Below are positions 18,336 to 27,494 of a stretch of DNA of 64,000 bases, in pieces. The position numbers and the translations under genes were made by a program. The notes under the pieces are model-generated. The model worked only from the letters and a program-made list of their open reading frames with translations. It ran no database searches and had not been told where the DNA came from. Numbering within the stretch: position 1 is the stretch's first letter; each line of letters opens with the position of its first letter. The DNA lies in the NCBI GenBank assembly GCA_965238125.1, contig OZ250179.1, forward strand, positions 62,001 to 126,000, given 5' to 3'. This DNA is from UBA6623 sp965238125 (lineage in GTDB: Bacteria; Acidobacteriota; Terriglobia; Bryobacterales; UBA6623).

Positions 18336-18914
18336 CTACTGGGCAGCCGGGGGAGCGGCCGCGGGGGCCGCCGGAGCGTCGGCGACCGGATTGTCCTGGT
18401 CGTAAAGCGTGATCACGTCATTCGTGATCAGAACCTCATTGAGTGCGAATAAGACAGGACTCTGCGGCGCGGAGACGTCAAAGACGATCGAAAAACCGTT
18501 CGCCTTGGCGTGCTTGTCAATCACCGCCATCAGCTTCTCGACCATCAACTTCGAGGCTTTTTGCTGCGTCTCGTTGAACTCCTGTTGCGCGTCCTCGGCG
18601 TCGCGCTGCATGTTTCTTTCCTTGGTCTGAATCTCGCGGGTCAGCTTGCGGCGAGCTTCGTCGCTCATCGTGTTGGCGCCGCGGGAGAGCTGATCTTTCA
18701 GGCTCTCAACCTCCTGGCGCTGGGTCTCGAGACGCTTCCGTGTCGGACCGTATTTGTCTTGCAGCTCACGCGCCAGCTTTTGGCCCTCTTGGGTCCGCAT
18801 GAGGGCGTCTTGCATGTTGATGATGGCGATCTTGTTGGCGCTCTGACCGAATGCCGTCGCCCCCCCCAGGGCGCACAACAACACGGCGGCATAGAAAAGA
18901 ATCTTCGTTTTCAT
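18336..18914 (-). CDS. skp: Periplasmic chaperone Skp/OmpH
   Basis: About 192 residues from MKTKILFYAAVLLCALGGATAFG, a typical signal peptide ending at AFGQ. The mature part starts with the family pattern KIAIINMQDALMRTQEGQKLARELQ, continues as a long charged helical arm (about residues 50-125, coiled coil), and closes with the body strand segments (SIVFDVSAPQSPVLFA). Skp forms a trimer that holds unfolded outer-membrane proteins for the BAM complex. The gene lies 105 bp beyond the stop codon of bamA on the same strand, matching the common bamA-skp order. The Pro/Ala-rich tail is not part of the core fold. Confidence 0.9.
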   Translation of the reverse strand: MKTKILFYAAVLLCALGGATAFGQSANKIAIINMQDALMRTQEGQKLARELQDKYGPTRKRLETQRQEVESLKDQLSRGANTMSDEARRKLTREIQTKERNMQRDAEDAQQEFNETQQKASKLMVEKLMAVIDKHAKANGFSIVFDVSAPQSPVLFALNEVLITNDVITLYDQDNPVADAPAAPAAAPPAAQ

Positions 18915-19034
18915 GGGAACCCTCGGCAAACAAACAGACAGGTCTTTTTCGTCAGTCTAGCATAGGAGAGGCCTATGTCCTTGTCTCGTAACGTGTTCGA
19001 TTCGACACACCCGATCGGGGACTGCCCGGCTGCC

Positions 19035-22031
19035 TCAAAACGTTCGGCTGATGGTAAAGCGGAACGTCTTGACCTTCTCAAAGAAGGGCAGCGCCCGCCC
19101 GAACGGCGCCACGGCGCCGGTGAACGACGTCTGGTTCGGGAACAGCGAACGGTTCGCGACGATGGGCGGCTGCAAGAAAGTTTGCACGCGAAGCGGATTG
19201 TAGGCCCAGTAGAACCGAAACGGCGCGTTGACGACCGGCATCATGACCTGCAGCTCAACACCGGTCGAGGCGCGAAGTTGTTGCGTTTCCGGAATCACCC
19301 GGATTCGTTCTTCGAATCCGGCTTGAGGGAACTGAGCATTCAATTCCGTCACGCGGTCCGGGTTCAGCTTGACTTGATCGGGGAAGAAGATCCTGTTGAA
19401 TCCAAAGTCCAAAAACGGCGCCACGGTGACTGGGCCGAACAGCGGGATTCGGTATTCCAGGTTATAGACCAAACGAGTGTCACCGCCGGGAAACACCAGC
19501 CGGAAGATCGGCACCGTGGTTGTGATCGGCACGCGCTCCTCGACTCCCTCCACGACCAAAACCTGTTGGCGCGGTGTTCCGTTGCCGTTCAAGACCGGAA
19601 CGTTGGCCGTGTCGGGAATCCAAGCCATCGGACTGACCGAAAAAATCCGGAAGCCGCGAATGTCGTTTTCCCCGCCCATGAACGAGCGCCGGAACGGCGG
19701 CGGCACCCTGCCCCCATAACCGCTCAAAACCGACACCAACACGCGCATGGCCAGGACATTGCCGCGACGGCTCACTTGCTTGAAGTATTTCGCTTCAATC
19801 ACCGGCTGGATGAAGCGAGTATTGCCGCCCAGTCCCGCAATGCTGACATTGGCGAACAAGCTCTTGCCTCGTGTAGGGGTGATGGGGTGGTTGACGGTGT
19901 TATAAAAGATGCCCGGCGTAAATTCGCTGGTCAGGATCCCCTCCAGCGAATTCGGGCCCGTGACGCCTTCAAAATTGATGAAGGTGAACAAGTTCTGCGC
20001 CGAGCGGCTGAAGGTCGTCAGATCATCGGTTTGCAGGCTGTAACGAAGGCTCAGTCGCGTGAAGGCGCGCTTCCGCAACGGGTAGCTGGCAAACACACTA
20101 AGACCGGTGCTGTTCTGGCGGTAGTCGAGAATGTTGTCTCGCCCGAGGGCCTCGAAGAGCGGAATGACGTTACGGCCGGAGAAGATCGACGCCTCCCGCG
20201 CTTGGTTGAAGTTGAAACGACGCGAGAAGACCGTGAACCCGGCTTGAATCGGGCGGTCGAAAAGGTAAGGCTCGGTGAAACCGAACATCACTACTCGCTC
20301 GCGGCTGCCGAGCTGAGTTTCGAATGTCAGGGTCTCGCCCATCCCCAGGAAGTTGTTCGTCGAGTACCCGAAGCCGATAAAGCTACCCGCGAATCCCGAC
20401 ACGCCGCCGTTGAAGCTGACCGTATTCTTGCCGCGCTCCTTGACCTTCAACGTCAAATCGACGAGGCCCTGGCGAGTGTCGCGGCGCATGTCGGTTGCTT
20501 CGCCCTCTTCTTCCTCTCTGATCGGTTCGAAATAGCCGAGCTGATTGAGGCGCAGTTTGCTCATATCCCACAAGCGGGTGTTGAACATGTCGCCTTCATC
20601 GAGCAGCAACTCGCGGCGAATCACCTTGTCGCGCGTGGTCGTATTGCCGGAGAAATCGATACGACGGACGAAGAATTGCTTGCCCTCGTCGACGGTAATG
20701 TTCAGATCGATCTTGGGCGGATCCTCATCGTCGTGAAATTCGAAATTGGGCTCGCCGACGAAGTCGATGTGACCGAATTCGCCGTAGAGCTTCTTCATTT
20801 GCTCCAGGCCCTTGCGCAGTCTCTCGACGTTGAATACCGAACCTTCCGGCATTCCGAAAACGCTGCCCAGGACCAAATCGGGCGTGCGGAACAGCTTCAC
20901 GTCGGTAAAGCTCAGCTTGCCGCGGAAGTACTGCGGCCCCTCTTCGAACAAGATTTTGATGTCGGCTTTCTTCGCTTTCCTTTTCCGCAGGAAAGGAATC
21001 GGGAACAACGACCGACCCGTGGGCTCGCGCATCGTAATCTCGTGACCGATGGAGGTCGCCTTGAAGTACCCCTCCGTCTGATAGCCGTTGCGGAGCATTT
21101 CCTTGCCGCCTTCGAGCCGGCGGATGTCGAAGGTCCTGGCGAACAGGCTTTCGAGGAAGTAGCTGTGCGGAATGCCGATCGGCCGTAGGGGCTTCATAAA
21201 GCCTCGCACTTTCCGGTCGGACATCACCGTATTGCCTTCGACCTCGATCTTGCCGACCTTGACCTTGGGGCCCTCTTCGATGTTGAACACGACCTCGATC
21301 GAAGACGGCGGTATCTGACGCACCTGGGGCTCGACCTTGGCGTACTGCCGGCCGCGTTCGGCCAACAGCTCTCTCAGAACGACAACCGCCCGCTGAATGC
21401 GAGTGGGGTCGTAGCGATCCTCCACCGTGAGGCCGACTTTACGTTCCTTGAAACGCTCGAGAATGTCGGAGATTGTCGCGGACTTATTACCTTCGTACCG
21501 AATCGTACGAACCACTCGTCGCTCGACGACGACGAAACGCACGATGCGGCCGCGTTCGCCTGGCTCGAGTTCAAGTCGCAGGTCGTCGAAGAAGCCCGAG
21601 TTCCACAGCACCATGAAGTCACGGCGCAGGGTGGCCGCGTCATAGGCGTCGCCGGGCTTGCTGAAAATGCGCGCCAGCAGACTGTCGCGGGTCATCCGCC
21701 GCGCGCCGCGAAACTCAATGCGCTCGATAATGTCGGCGGCCCGGCTCTGGGGCGTCGCCTCGGGCCCTTCCTCGCCCTCTTCGACGTCTTCAAAGGGAGA
21801 AGGCGTGCGTTGCGGCGGGTCGGCTTCCTCGGGAACGTCTTCAAACGGGGAGGCCAGCCGGGGTTGTGGGGCTTGGCTGTCGGGAGCGTCCGCGGCGGGC
21901 GAGGGCGGCTTATCCTGCTGGGCCGGCGCCAACCCCACGCCGGGACCGGCGAGGATCATGAGGCAAACGACCACAACGAGAGCATAACCCGATCTTCGGG
22001 CGCGCCCAAGGGCGGATAGACATCGACCCAT
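19035..22031 (-). CDS. bamA: Outer membrane assembly factor BamA
   Basis: About 998 residues from the ATG at 22031, which is followed by a signal peptide (GYALVVVVCLMILAGPGVGLAPAQ); longer upstream reading is unlikely. Residues about 45-105 are a Pro/Glu-rich linker with a repeated SPFEDV motif (three occurrences) not found in E. coli BamA, which explains the extra length. Five POTRA domains follow (starting IIERIEFRGARRMTRDSLL, then RTIRYEGNKSATISDILE, KVGKIEVEGNTVMSD, and so on), then the 16-strand Omp85 barrel (from about residue 620), with the family VRGF-like loop seen as DIRGF and a C-terminal Phe (FRFTISRTF). It inserts outer-membrane proteins. skp follows directly. Confidence 0.93.
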   Translation of the reverse strand: MGRCLSALGRARRSGYALVVVVCLMILAGPGVGLAPAQQDKPPSPAADAPDSQAPQPRLASPFEDVPEEADPPQRTPSPFEDVEEGEEGPEATPQSRAADIIERIEFRGARRMTRDSLLARIFSKPGDAYDAATLRRDFMVLWNSGFFDDLRLELEPGERGRIVRFVVVERRVVRTIRYEGNKSATISDILERFKERKVGLTVEDRYDPTRIQRAVVVLRELLAERGRQYAKVEPQVRQIPPSSIEVVFNIEEGPKVKVGKIEVEGNTVMSDRKVRGFMKPLRPIGIPHSYFLESLFARTFDIRRLEGGKEMLRNGYQTEGYFKATSIGHEITMREPTGRSLFPIPFLRKRKAKKADIKILFEEGPQYFRGKLSFTDVKLFRTPDLVLGSVFGMPEGSVFNVERLRKGLEQMKKLYGEFGHIDFVGEPNFEFHDDEDPPKIDLNITVDEGKQFFVRRIDFSGNTTTRDKVIRRELLLDEGDMFNTRLWDMSKLRLNQLGYFEPIREEEEGEATDMRRDTRQGLVDLTLKVKERGKNTVSFNGGVSGFAGSFIGFGYSTNNFLGMGETLTFETQLGSRERVVMFGFTEPYLFDRPIQAGFTVFSRRFNFNQAREASIFSGRNVIPLFEALGRDNILDYRQNSTGLSVFASYPLRKRAFTRLSLRYSLQTDDLTTFSRSAQNLFTFINFEGVTGPNSLEGILTSEFTPGIFYNTVNHPITPTRGKSLFANVSIAGLGGNTRFIQPVIEAKYFKQVSRRGNVLAMRVLVSVLSGYGGRVPPPFRRSFMGGENDIRGFRIFSVSPMAWIPDTANVPVLNGNGTPRQQVLVVEGVEERVPITTTVPIFRLVFPGGDTRLVYNLEYRIPLFGPVTVAPFLDFGFNRIFFPDQVKLNPDRVTELNAQFPQAGFEERIRVIPETQQLRASTGVELQVMMPVVNAPFRFYWAYNPLRVQTFLQPPIVANRSLFPNQTSFTGAVAPFGRALPFFEKVKTFRFTISRTF

Positions 22032-22283
22032 GCGGGGACGACCGGCGGTTCCAAACACGAATGCTTCTCTCACGGCTAACTGGGAATTGTACGCACGCCG
22101 CAAGCGCGCGGTTTCACCCGCCCGTGGCCCCGAAAGCTTAAGCGGAATCCCGTATTCTAGCGCAAAGTCTAGGGCAAGGCCGATCGAGGCAGGTAAATTC
22201 GGGCTTTGGAGCGCCGCCGGCGCATATCCGGCGCGAGGCCCTCTGCCTTGACATCGGCCGCCAATCGCGCTACAACCGGCCCC

Positions 22284-23552
22284 ATGAATCGTCGTCATTT
22301 ATTCCGCCTAGGCTTTCTCCCAGCGGCTGCCGCTTTGGCACCCTCGGCCGCGTCGGCGGCGCCCGAAGCCGACGGCTGCCCTTCCCAAGAAGGCGATCTC
22401 AAGATCACCGGCGTGCGGCTCGTAAAGACACGCCCGCGGCGCCCCGTGCCTTCCTATGAGCCGACACCCGGATCGTGGTCGACCGGCGGAGTCGAAGTCG
22501 CCAACCCGATGTCGATCTACCCAGCCTACAAGGCCACGCGATCGCTGTTCTTCCCCGACCCGGGCGGGGTGACGAGCTTTACGGTCGAGCTCACGACCGA
22601 CAAGGGGATCAGCGGGTACGGACGCGGCGGGCCGGCCGGCGGACCGATCGTCGAGGGACATCTGGCCAAGATTCTGCTTGGGAAGAATCCGCTCGATATC
22701 GAACGGCTCTGGGATATGCTGTGGCGTTCGTCGATGCATTACGGCCGTATGGGCGCGGTGATCAATGCCATCAGCGGCGTGGACCTGGCGCTATGGGATA
22801 TCGCCGGGAAAGCCTGGGGACTGCCGGTCTATAAGGTACTCGGCGGCGAGACGAAACCGAGGATTCCGGCCTATTGCACCGGCAACGACATCGAGCAGCA
22901 TATTGAATTCGGGTTCACCAAGCTCAAGTTGGCGCTGCCCCACGGCCCCGCCGACGGACACGAGGGCATCAAGAAGAACGTTGAGCTGGTACGGCGGACG
23001 CGCGAGGCGCTGGGGCCCGACGGCGAAATCATGATGGATTGCTGGATGGCGCTGACCGAGCGCTATACGCTCGAGCTGGCCGAGGCCTTCGAGCCGTATC
23101 GGGTCTATTGGATGGAAGAGTGCCTGCAGCCGCACGACTACGCCGGGTTCGGACGCCTCAACAAGCAGATCACGTCAACAAAGATCGTCACCGGCGAGCA
23201 CGAGTACACGCGATACGGCTTTCGGCAGTTGCTCGAAAACCAGGCCGCCCAGATCTGGCAGCCCGACATTCATTGGTGCGGCGGGCTAACCGAGTTGCGG
23301 CGCATCGGCGCGCTGGCGGCGGCGTATGATATCCCGGTGATCCCGCACGGCGGCGGACAAAGCGACGCCGTTCATTACGTAATGGCGACAACGAACAGCC
23401 CCTGGGCCGAAATGTTCATGCCCGCGCCGGGCGGCCCGGCCGAGGTGTACGAACGTTATGAAGAAGACAACCATCTAACCCGCGGCCCCGAGGGCATCTA
23501 CGAAAGGCCGTCGGAGGAGCCGGGGTTGGGCTGGGATTTCGAGGCGGTTTGA
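22284..23552 (+). CDS. L-rhamnonate dehydratase-like enolase-superfamily enzyme with Tat signal
   Basis: About 422 residues. The start at 22284 gives a twin-arginine signal (MNRRHLFRLGFLPAAAALA) ending in ASAAP; earlier starts are not supported. The rest is a mandelate racemase/muconate lactonizing enzyme with strong resemblance to L-rhamnonate dehydratase: GGPIVEGHLAKILLGKNPLD, MHYGRMGAVINAISGVDLAL, AYCTGNDIEQH, FTKLKLALPHGPADG, metal-ligand region MMDCWMAL, EECLQPHDY, GEHEYTRYGF and the catalytic His in IPHGGGQSDAVHY. RhmD dehydrates L-rhamnonate to 2-keto-3-deoxy-L-rhamnonate and is normally cytoplasmic, so the Tat signal is unusual. It is divergent from bamA across about 250 bp. Related acid-sugar dehydratases remain possible. 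Confidence 0.87.
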   Translation: MNRRHLFRLGFLPAAAALAPSAASAAPEADGCPSQEGDLKITGVRLVKTRPRRPVPSYEPTPGSWSTGGVEVANPMSIYPAYKATRSLFFPDPGGVTSFTVELTTDKGISGYGRGGPAGGPIVEGHLAKILLGKNPLDIERLWDMLWRSSMHYGRMGAVINAISGVDLALWDIAGKAWGLPVYKVLGGETKPRIPAYCTGNDIEQHIEFGFTKLKLALPHGPADGHEGIKKNVELVRRTREALGPDGEIMMDCWMALTERYTLELAEAFEPYRVYWMEECLQPHDYAGFGRLNKQITSTKIVTGEHEYTRYGFRQLLENQAAQIWQPDIHWCGGLTELRRIGALAAAYDIPVIPHGGGQSDAVHYVMATTNSPWAEMFMPAPGGPAEVYERYEEDNHLTRGPEGIYERPSEEPGLGWDFEAV

Positions 23553-23663
23553 TTTAGAACAATTGCGCGACCATGAACCCATGTAGACGGGATCCAAAAA
23601 CTGCGCCGTCAGGGGGATCTATCGGCTCTCAGCGAGAAATACTTCCCTGATGGAACTGCCGGG

Positions 23664-23697
23664 CACTTCTACGAGTAGGGCGTTATACGCTCAAGTG
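23664..23697 (+). repeat. 34-nt direct repeat R1
   Basis: This 34-base sequence (core agggcgttatacg then tcaagtg) recurs at 28351-28384 in the same orientation with four mismatches. The two copies bracket a truncated gene, an IS remnant and the four-gene cluster. They could be ends of IS91-like elements or recombination sites. The surrounding 160 bp (23553-23712) contain nothing else recognisable. Confidence 0.55.
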
Positions 23698-23712
23698 GAA
23701 TAGGGCAACCTG

Positions 23713-24019
23713 CTAGGCGGGGACCGCGGTGTAGTGGTCCATGTCGGTAAACGCAGTCACCTCGCCCTGCGAAAGCTCGAACTGTATCTTCGTGAACCGT
23801 CGTTGAAACGCTTGACTACGCGCAAGAGGGAGTCGATCTCTTCCCCGTCCAACGGCTTCACCACGTACCCTAACGTGATGTGCCCCGCTAACTTTCCATT
23901 CCAGTCGGCAGGGCGAACGATACAATAACCGGGTACCTGATTCAGGTGTCTGTGCAGTGCAAACCTGTAAGCTTGGAATACTTCGGCGACAACCGGGTGA
24001 AATTCGAGGTCCAACTTTA
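23713..24019 (-). pseudogene. 5'-truncated, frameshifted 2H-phosphoesterase-like gene
   Basis: Reading away from the IS end, the frame gives LDLEFHPVVAEVFQAYRFAL, then CIVRPADWNGKLAGHITLGY and VKPLDGEEIDSLL; after a frameshift near 23800 it continues as FELSQGEVTAFTDMD and stops at 23713. The HITLGY motif and the FTDM ending are those of a 2H-type phosphodiesterase-like (2'-5' RNA ligase superfamily) protein seen in cyanobacteria and others; only one of the two H-x-T motifs is left. The 5' part is replaced by IS630 copy 2, which begins at 24020, so the gene was probably interrupted by that insertion. Confidence 0.6.
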
Positions 24020-24852
24020 TTGAGTCTCGCAAAATAGAGTGACATTTTTTGGTGTTGCCGTACGTATTCTTATGTATGGGAACACCGAAAGGAAAGCGCC
24101 GCGATTTCGAAGCATTGGAGAAACGCCGTTTCGAAGCGATGCGTTTGCTCGATGAAGGACTCAATCAGTCCGAAACCGCCAGGCGTCTGACAGTCGCCCG
24201 CCAAACCGTCAGTGAGTGGCGACGACAGTACCTGGCGCAAGGCGAGGCCGGGCTGCGCAAGGCCGGCCGCGCCGGCCGCAAGCCGCTATTAGACGCCACG
24301 CAGCTCGAACGCCTGGAGATCCTGCTGCTCGAAGGCCCCGAGGCGCACGGCTTCCCGACGCCGTTGTGGAGCTGTCCGCGGGTGGCTCGTCTGATCCGAG
24401 ACGAGTTCGGCGTGCGCTATCACGAGGGCCATGTCTGGAAGATCCTGCGGGCGCTCGGCTGGAGCCCGCAACGCCCGGTCGGCAAAGCCCGCGAGCGCAA
24501 CGAAGAGGCCATCCGCGACTGGAAGTGCAAGAGGTGGCCGGCCATTAAAAAAAAGCCCGCAAACAAGACCGCACGATCGTCTTCATCGACGAAAGCGGAT
24601 GGAGTCAGAAGCCGCATCGTTGCCGCACCTGGGCGCCGCGCGGCGAGACGCCGCTGCTGGAGTTCAACTTCAATTGGCAGAAGCTTTCGGTGTCGGCCGG
24701 GTTGACGTTGCGCAACTTTTACTTTCGGCTCTATCCCGGCGCGATTGGCGAGTTGGAGGTCATCGACTTTCTGAAGGCCTTGGTTCGCCACATGGACGGC
24801 CCGTTGATGATCGTCTGGGACCGCTTGCCGGCGCATCGCAGTCGGATGGTGC
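24020..24852 (+). mobile_element. IS630-type insertion sequence, copy 2 (3'-truncated)
   Basis: The left terminal repeat ttgagtctcgcaaaat starts at 24020 after a TA. Transposase sequence follows from ATG 24076, with the same A8 slippery run (24547-24554) and the same shift into the catalytic frame (TIVFIDESGWSQKPHRC). The similarity to copies 1 and 3 ends at about 24852, inside the second catalytic motif (WDRLPAHRSRMVRA); the last third of the gene and the right terminal repeat are gone. The element therefore cannot move by itself. The truncation point abuts the upstream region of the HEAT-protein gene. Confidence 0.88.
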
Positions 24853-24913
24853 GAGCATCAAAGCATCGAACGATTGACTAACGAATGATGGAGCTCACTG
24901 TAAGAGGCACGAA

Positions 24914-25741
24914 ATGGACCTGAAGACCATGAAGGAGACGCCTCCTTGGGACTGGCCGGAAGGCTCCGGCAAGCGGTTTCTTGAGGTTCTTCGTGATGAG
25001 CAGGCCGACGAATCCGACCGACTGCTCGCCGCGGAGCTGGCGGGTGACTTAACCGCCATCAACGACGAGTTGGCCGATGAGTTGCTGATAATCGTAGGCA
25101 GTGGTGAGGAAGCAGAGCAGCTACGTGCCAAGGCGGCAATCTCTCTGGGTCCGGTCCTTGAGTACGGGGACCAGGACGGATTCGAGGCTCCGCACGACGT
25201 ACCGATCACCGAGGATACTTTCCGTAAGATCCAGGAATCGCTTCGCGAGGTCTACATGGATGCCGACGTCCCTAAAGAGGTTCGGCGGCGCGTCCTGGAG
25301 GCATCGGTGCGTGCCCCACGGGACTGGCATCAGGACGCGATCCGTTCCGCCTACTCCAGCGCTGACGAAGATTGGAAGCTGACCGCTGTATTCTGCATGG
25401 GTTGGGTGCGCGGTTTCGATGACCAAATCCTCGAAGCGTTGGAAAGCGGCAACCCTGAGATTCACTACCAGGCGGTGTGCGCGGCCGGCGAGTCGGAAGT
25501 AGATGGGGCCTGGTCGCATGTTGCCGCACTCGTTGGTGCGGAGGATACCGACAAGCCCCTGCTGCTCGCTGCCATCGACGCCGTAGCCGGCATTCGTCCG
25601 CGGGAGGCAGGAGTGATTCTCGTTGACCTGACCAACGCCGAGGACGAGGAAATCGTAGAGGCGGCCTACGAAGCCATGGCCATGGCCGAGGGAACATCGG
25701 ACAACGAATACGATGACGAAGATGACGATTCTCTGCACTGA
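24914..25741 (+). CDS. HEAT-repeat protein of unknown function
   Basis: A 275-residue acidic protein with an agagg ribosome-binding site upstream of ATG 24914. After a short N-terminal segment (ETPPWDWPEGSG) it is made of helical pairs of HEAT/armadillo type (for instance RLLAAELAGDLTAINDELAD, LRAKAAISLGPVLEYGD, EVRRRVLEASVRAPRDW, WKLTAVFCMGWV, IHYQAVCAAGESEVDGAW). It ends in an Asp/Glu-rich tail. HEAT proteins act as protein- or nucleic-acid-binding scaffolds. It is the first gene of a tight four-gene cluster: the next gene starts 39 bp downstream. No catalytic motif is seen. Confidence 0.8.
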   Translation: MDLKTMKETPPWDWPEGSGKRFLEVLRDEQADESDRLLAAELAGDLTAINDELADELLIIVGSGEEAEQLRAKAAISLGPVLEYGDQDGFEAPHDVPITEDTFRKIQESLREVYMDADVPKEVRRRVLEASVRAPRDWHQDAIRSAYSSADEDWKLTAVFCMGWVRGFDDQILEALESGNPEIHYQAVCAAGESEVDGAWSHVAALVGAEDTDKPLLLAAIDAVAGIRPREAGVILVDLTNAEDEEIVEAAYEAMAMAEGTSDNEYDDEDDDSLH

Positions 25742-25780
25742 TTTCTCCACTGAACGAAGACAAACGTCGAGGTGCCTGGG

Positions 25781-26143
25781 ATGGCCAACAAGAAAAACAA
25801 GCCGAACAAGCCGAACCAGAAGATGCAAGCTTGGATCGACGCGCGCAAGCGTCACCACTTGTCTCACGCCCAGGTCCAGATGGCTCGCGAGCTTGGGATG
25901 AACCCGAAGAAGCTTGGCAAGCTGGACAACCACGACCAAGAGCCATGGAAAATGCCGCTGCGGCAGTACATCGAGCACCTCTATTTCAAGCGGTTCGGGA
26001 AGGAGCAACCGGACGTTGTCCTGTCCATCGAGGAGAAGGTCCGCAGAGCCGACGAGAAGAAAGCACACAGACGCCAGGCAAAGCTGCTACGACGCCAGGC
26101 CGAGGCGGCTGACCCAGCAAAGCCCGAGGCGAGTCACCCATGA
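25781..26143 (+). CDS. Small basic conserved protein of the HEAT/DUF6880 cluster
   Basis: A 120-residue, very Lys/Arg-rich protein starting MANKKNKPNKPNQKMQAWID, with a gaggtg ribosome-binding site. The central part (SHAQVQMARELGMNPKKLGKL) looks like a short helix-turn-helix-sized unit, followed by a conserved QEPWKMPLRQYIEHLYFKRFG block and a charged C-terminal helix (EKVRRADEKKAHRRQAK). Nucleic-acid binding is suggested by the charge only. Homologous short proteins with the MARELGMNPKKLGK pattern exist as uncharacterised proteins. Its stop overlaps the ATG of the next gene (ATGA), so the two are translationally coupled. Confidence 0.75.
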   Translation: MANKKNKPNKPNQKMQAWIDARKRHHLSHAQVQMARELGMNPKKLGKLDNHDQEPWKMPLRQYIEHLYFKRFGKEQPDVVLSIEEKVRRADEKKAHRRQAKLLRRQAEAADPAKPEASHP

Positions 26144-27494
26144 GCGGATTTGGCCCGAGAGAACGCAAGCCCATCGACCCGCTCGAGCAAGCCATTGAGA
26201 CAGCCCTCGCTCCCGGCATCTTTATCTCCTACAAGGCCGCTTGGTCATTCGTGGACGAGTTGAAGGAGATTGCAAACGAAGTGGACACGGTCATGGAGAG
26301 CGAGTCGGAACGGTCGGCCCATCTCCACGAGACCTTCATCGCCGCGTGTCACGAGAAAGCCGATGAGATCGACGACTCGAGCGGCGACTTCGGCATGCTG
26401 GTTGACGATCTGTTTCGCGGCTGGATCAAGGCTCGCCAGGCCGCCGGTGCGGATGCGGACGAGACGGCAAAGTCGTTGTCGGCCTGGATGGAGGACGATC
26501 CGTCCGGCTTCTGCTACCACCTTGATCGAGAGGCTGTGAAGGTGCTCGACAAGGACGGTCTCGAAGCGTTTACCCGCCACGCGCGCTCGAAGTTGGAGAC
26601 AGCCGCGAAGTCTGGCGAAGACGACAAAGGGGGGTTCCCGGGCTACGCCCGCGGGCGATGGGGCGGAGTGCTCAAGACCCTGCTCGCCGCGCAGCGCAAC
26701 GTTGATGCCTACATCGCGCTCTGCCGGGAGACCGATCTCGGGACCGGTGAGTGCAAAGCCATCGCCGAGATGTACCGAAGCCGCAGGAATCCCAAGAAGG
26801 CGCTCTCCTGGGTTGAACGGGGGCTGGAGATCGTGCGGTCAGATGCCGGCAGCTCATTCGCCGATCACGAGCTTCGTGAGATGAAGCGGGCGCTTCTGGC
26901 AAAGCTCGGCCGTGCGGGAGACGCGCTCGAATCCGCGTGGGCCGAGTTTCAGGAGCATCCTTCCACGTTCGGTTACAAGGAATTGATGCGCTATGTGCCG
27001 GCCAAGGAGAGAAAGACGTGGCACGAAAAGGCCATGGAGGCGTCGGAGAAGGGCGACCTCTCCTCCCAGATCGAGCTCTGGCTGGAGAGGAAGGAGATCG
27101 ATCGGCTGGTCGCTCGGATGCGCGAGGCCGCGGATGAGGAGCTGGAGGATCTGAGCCATTACAGAACCGAGCCTTTGGCGCGCAAGCTCGAGCGGTCCCA
27201 CCCCGGCATCGCGGCCAGGGTGTACAGGGCGCTCGGCATGCGATCGTCAATGCCGGAAAGAGCAAGTACTACGGCGCGGCGCTCGACAACTTAGAGCACG
27301 CCAAGAAGTGTTACGCGAGAGCCGGACTTGGGGCGGACTGGGATGCGCTTGTCGCCGACGTTGGCAAGCGGCACTATCGCAAGAAGGGCTTCGTGGCTGG
27401 GTTCGAGCGGATCGTGTCCAAAGCAGCCAAGCGTCAGGAGCCGACCTTCCTGGAGCGGGCCAGGCGGCGGTGGCCCAGGGGAGGCAAACGATGA
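26140..27494 (+). CDS. DUF6880-family protein, interrupted by a single-base frameshift
   Basis: From ATG 26140 the frame encodes a helical protein matching the DUF6880 family (blocks SGDFGMLVDDLFRGWIKARQ, DDPSGFCYHLDREAVKVLD, RWGGVLKTLLAAQRNVDAYI, WAEFQEHPSTFGYKELMRYV, SHYRTEPLARKLERSHPGIA). After VYRALGMR near 27243 it would run on with unrelated residues to 27294. The family sequence instead resumes one base away, IVNAGKSKYYGAALDNLEHA, and continues to TGA 27492-27494 (ARRRWPRGGKR). One missing base in atgcgatcgtcaat explains the break. The corrected protein is about 451 residues with TPR-like helices in the C-terminal half; its molecular function is unknown. It overlaps both neighbours by four bases, so the cluster reads as one operon. 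Confidence 0.78.

Noticed and set aside
18975..21188. Plus-strand 737-codon open frame
   Set aside because: Exact antisense of the bamA barrel region, with His/Arg-rich shadow composition and no family motif.
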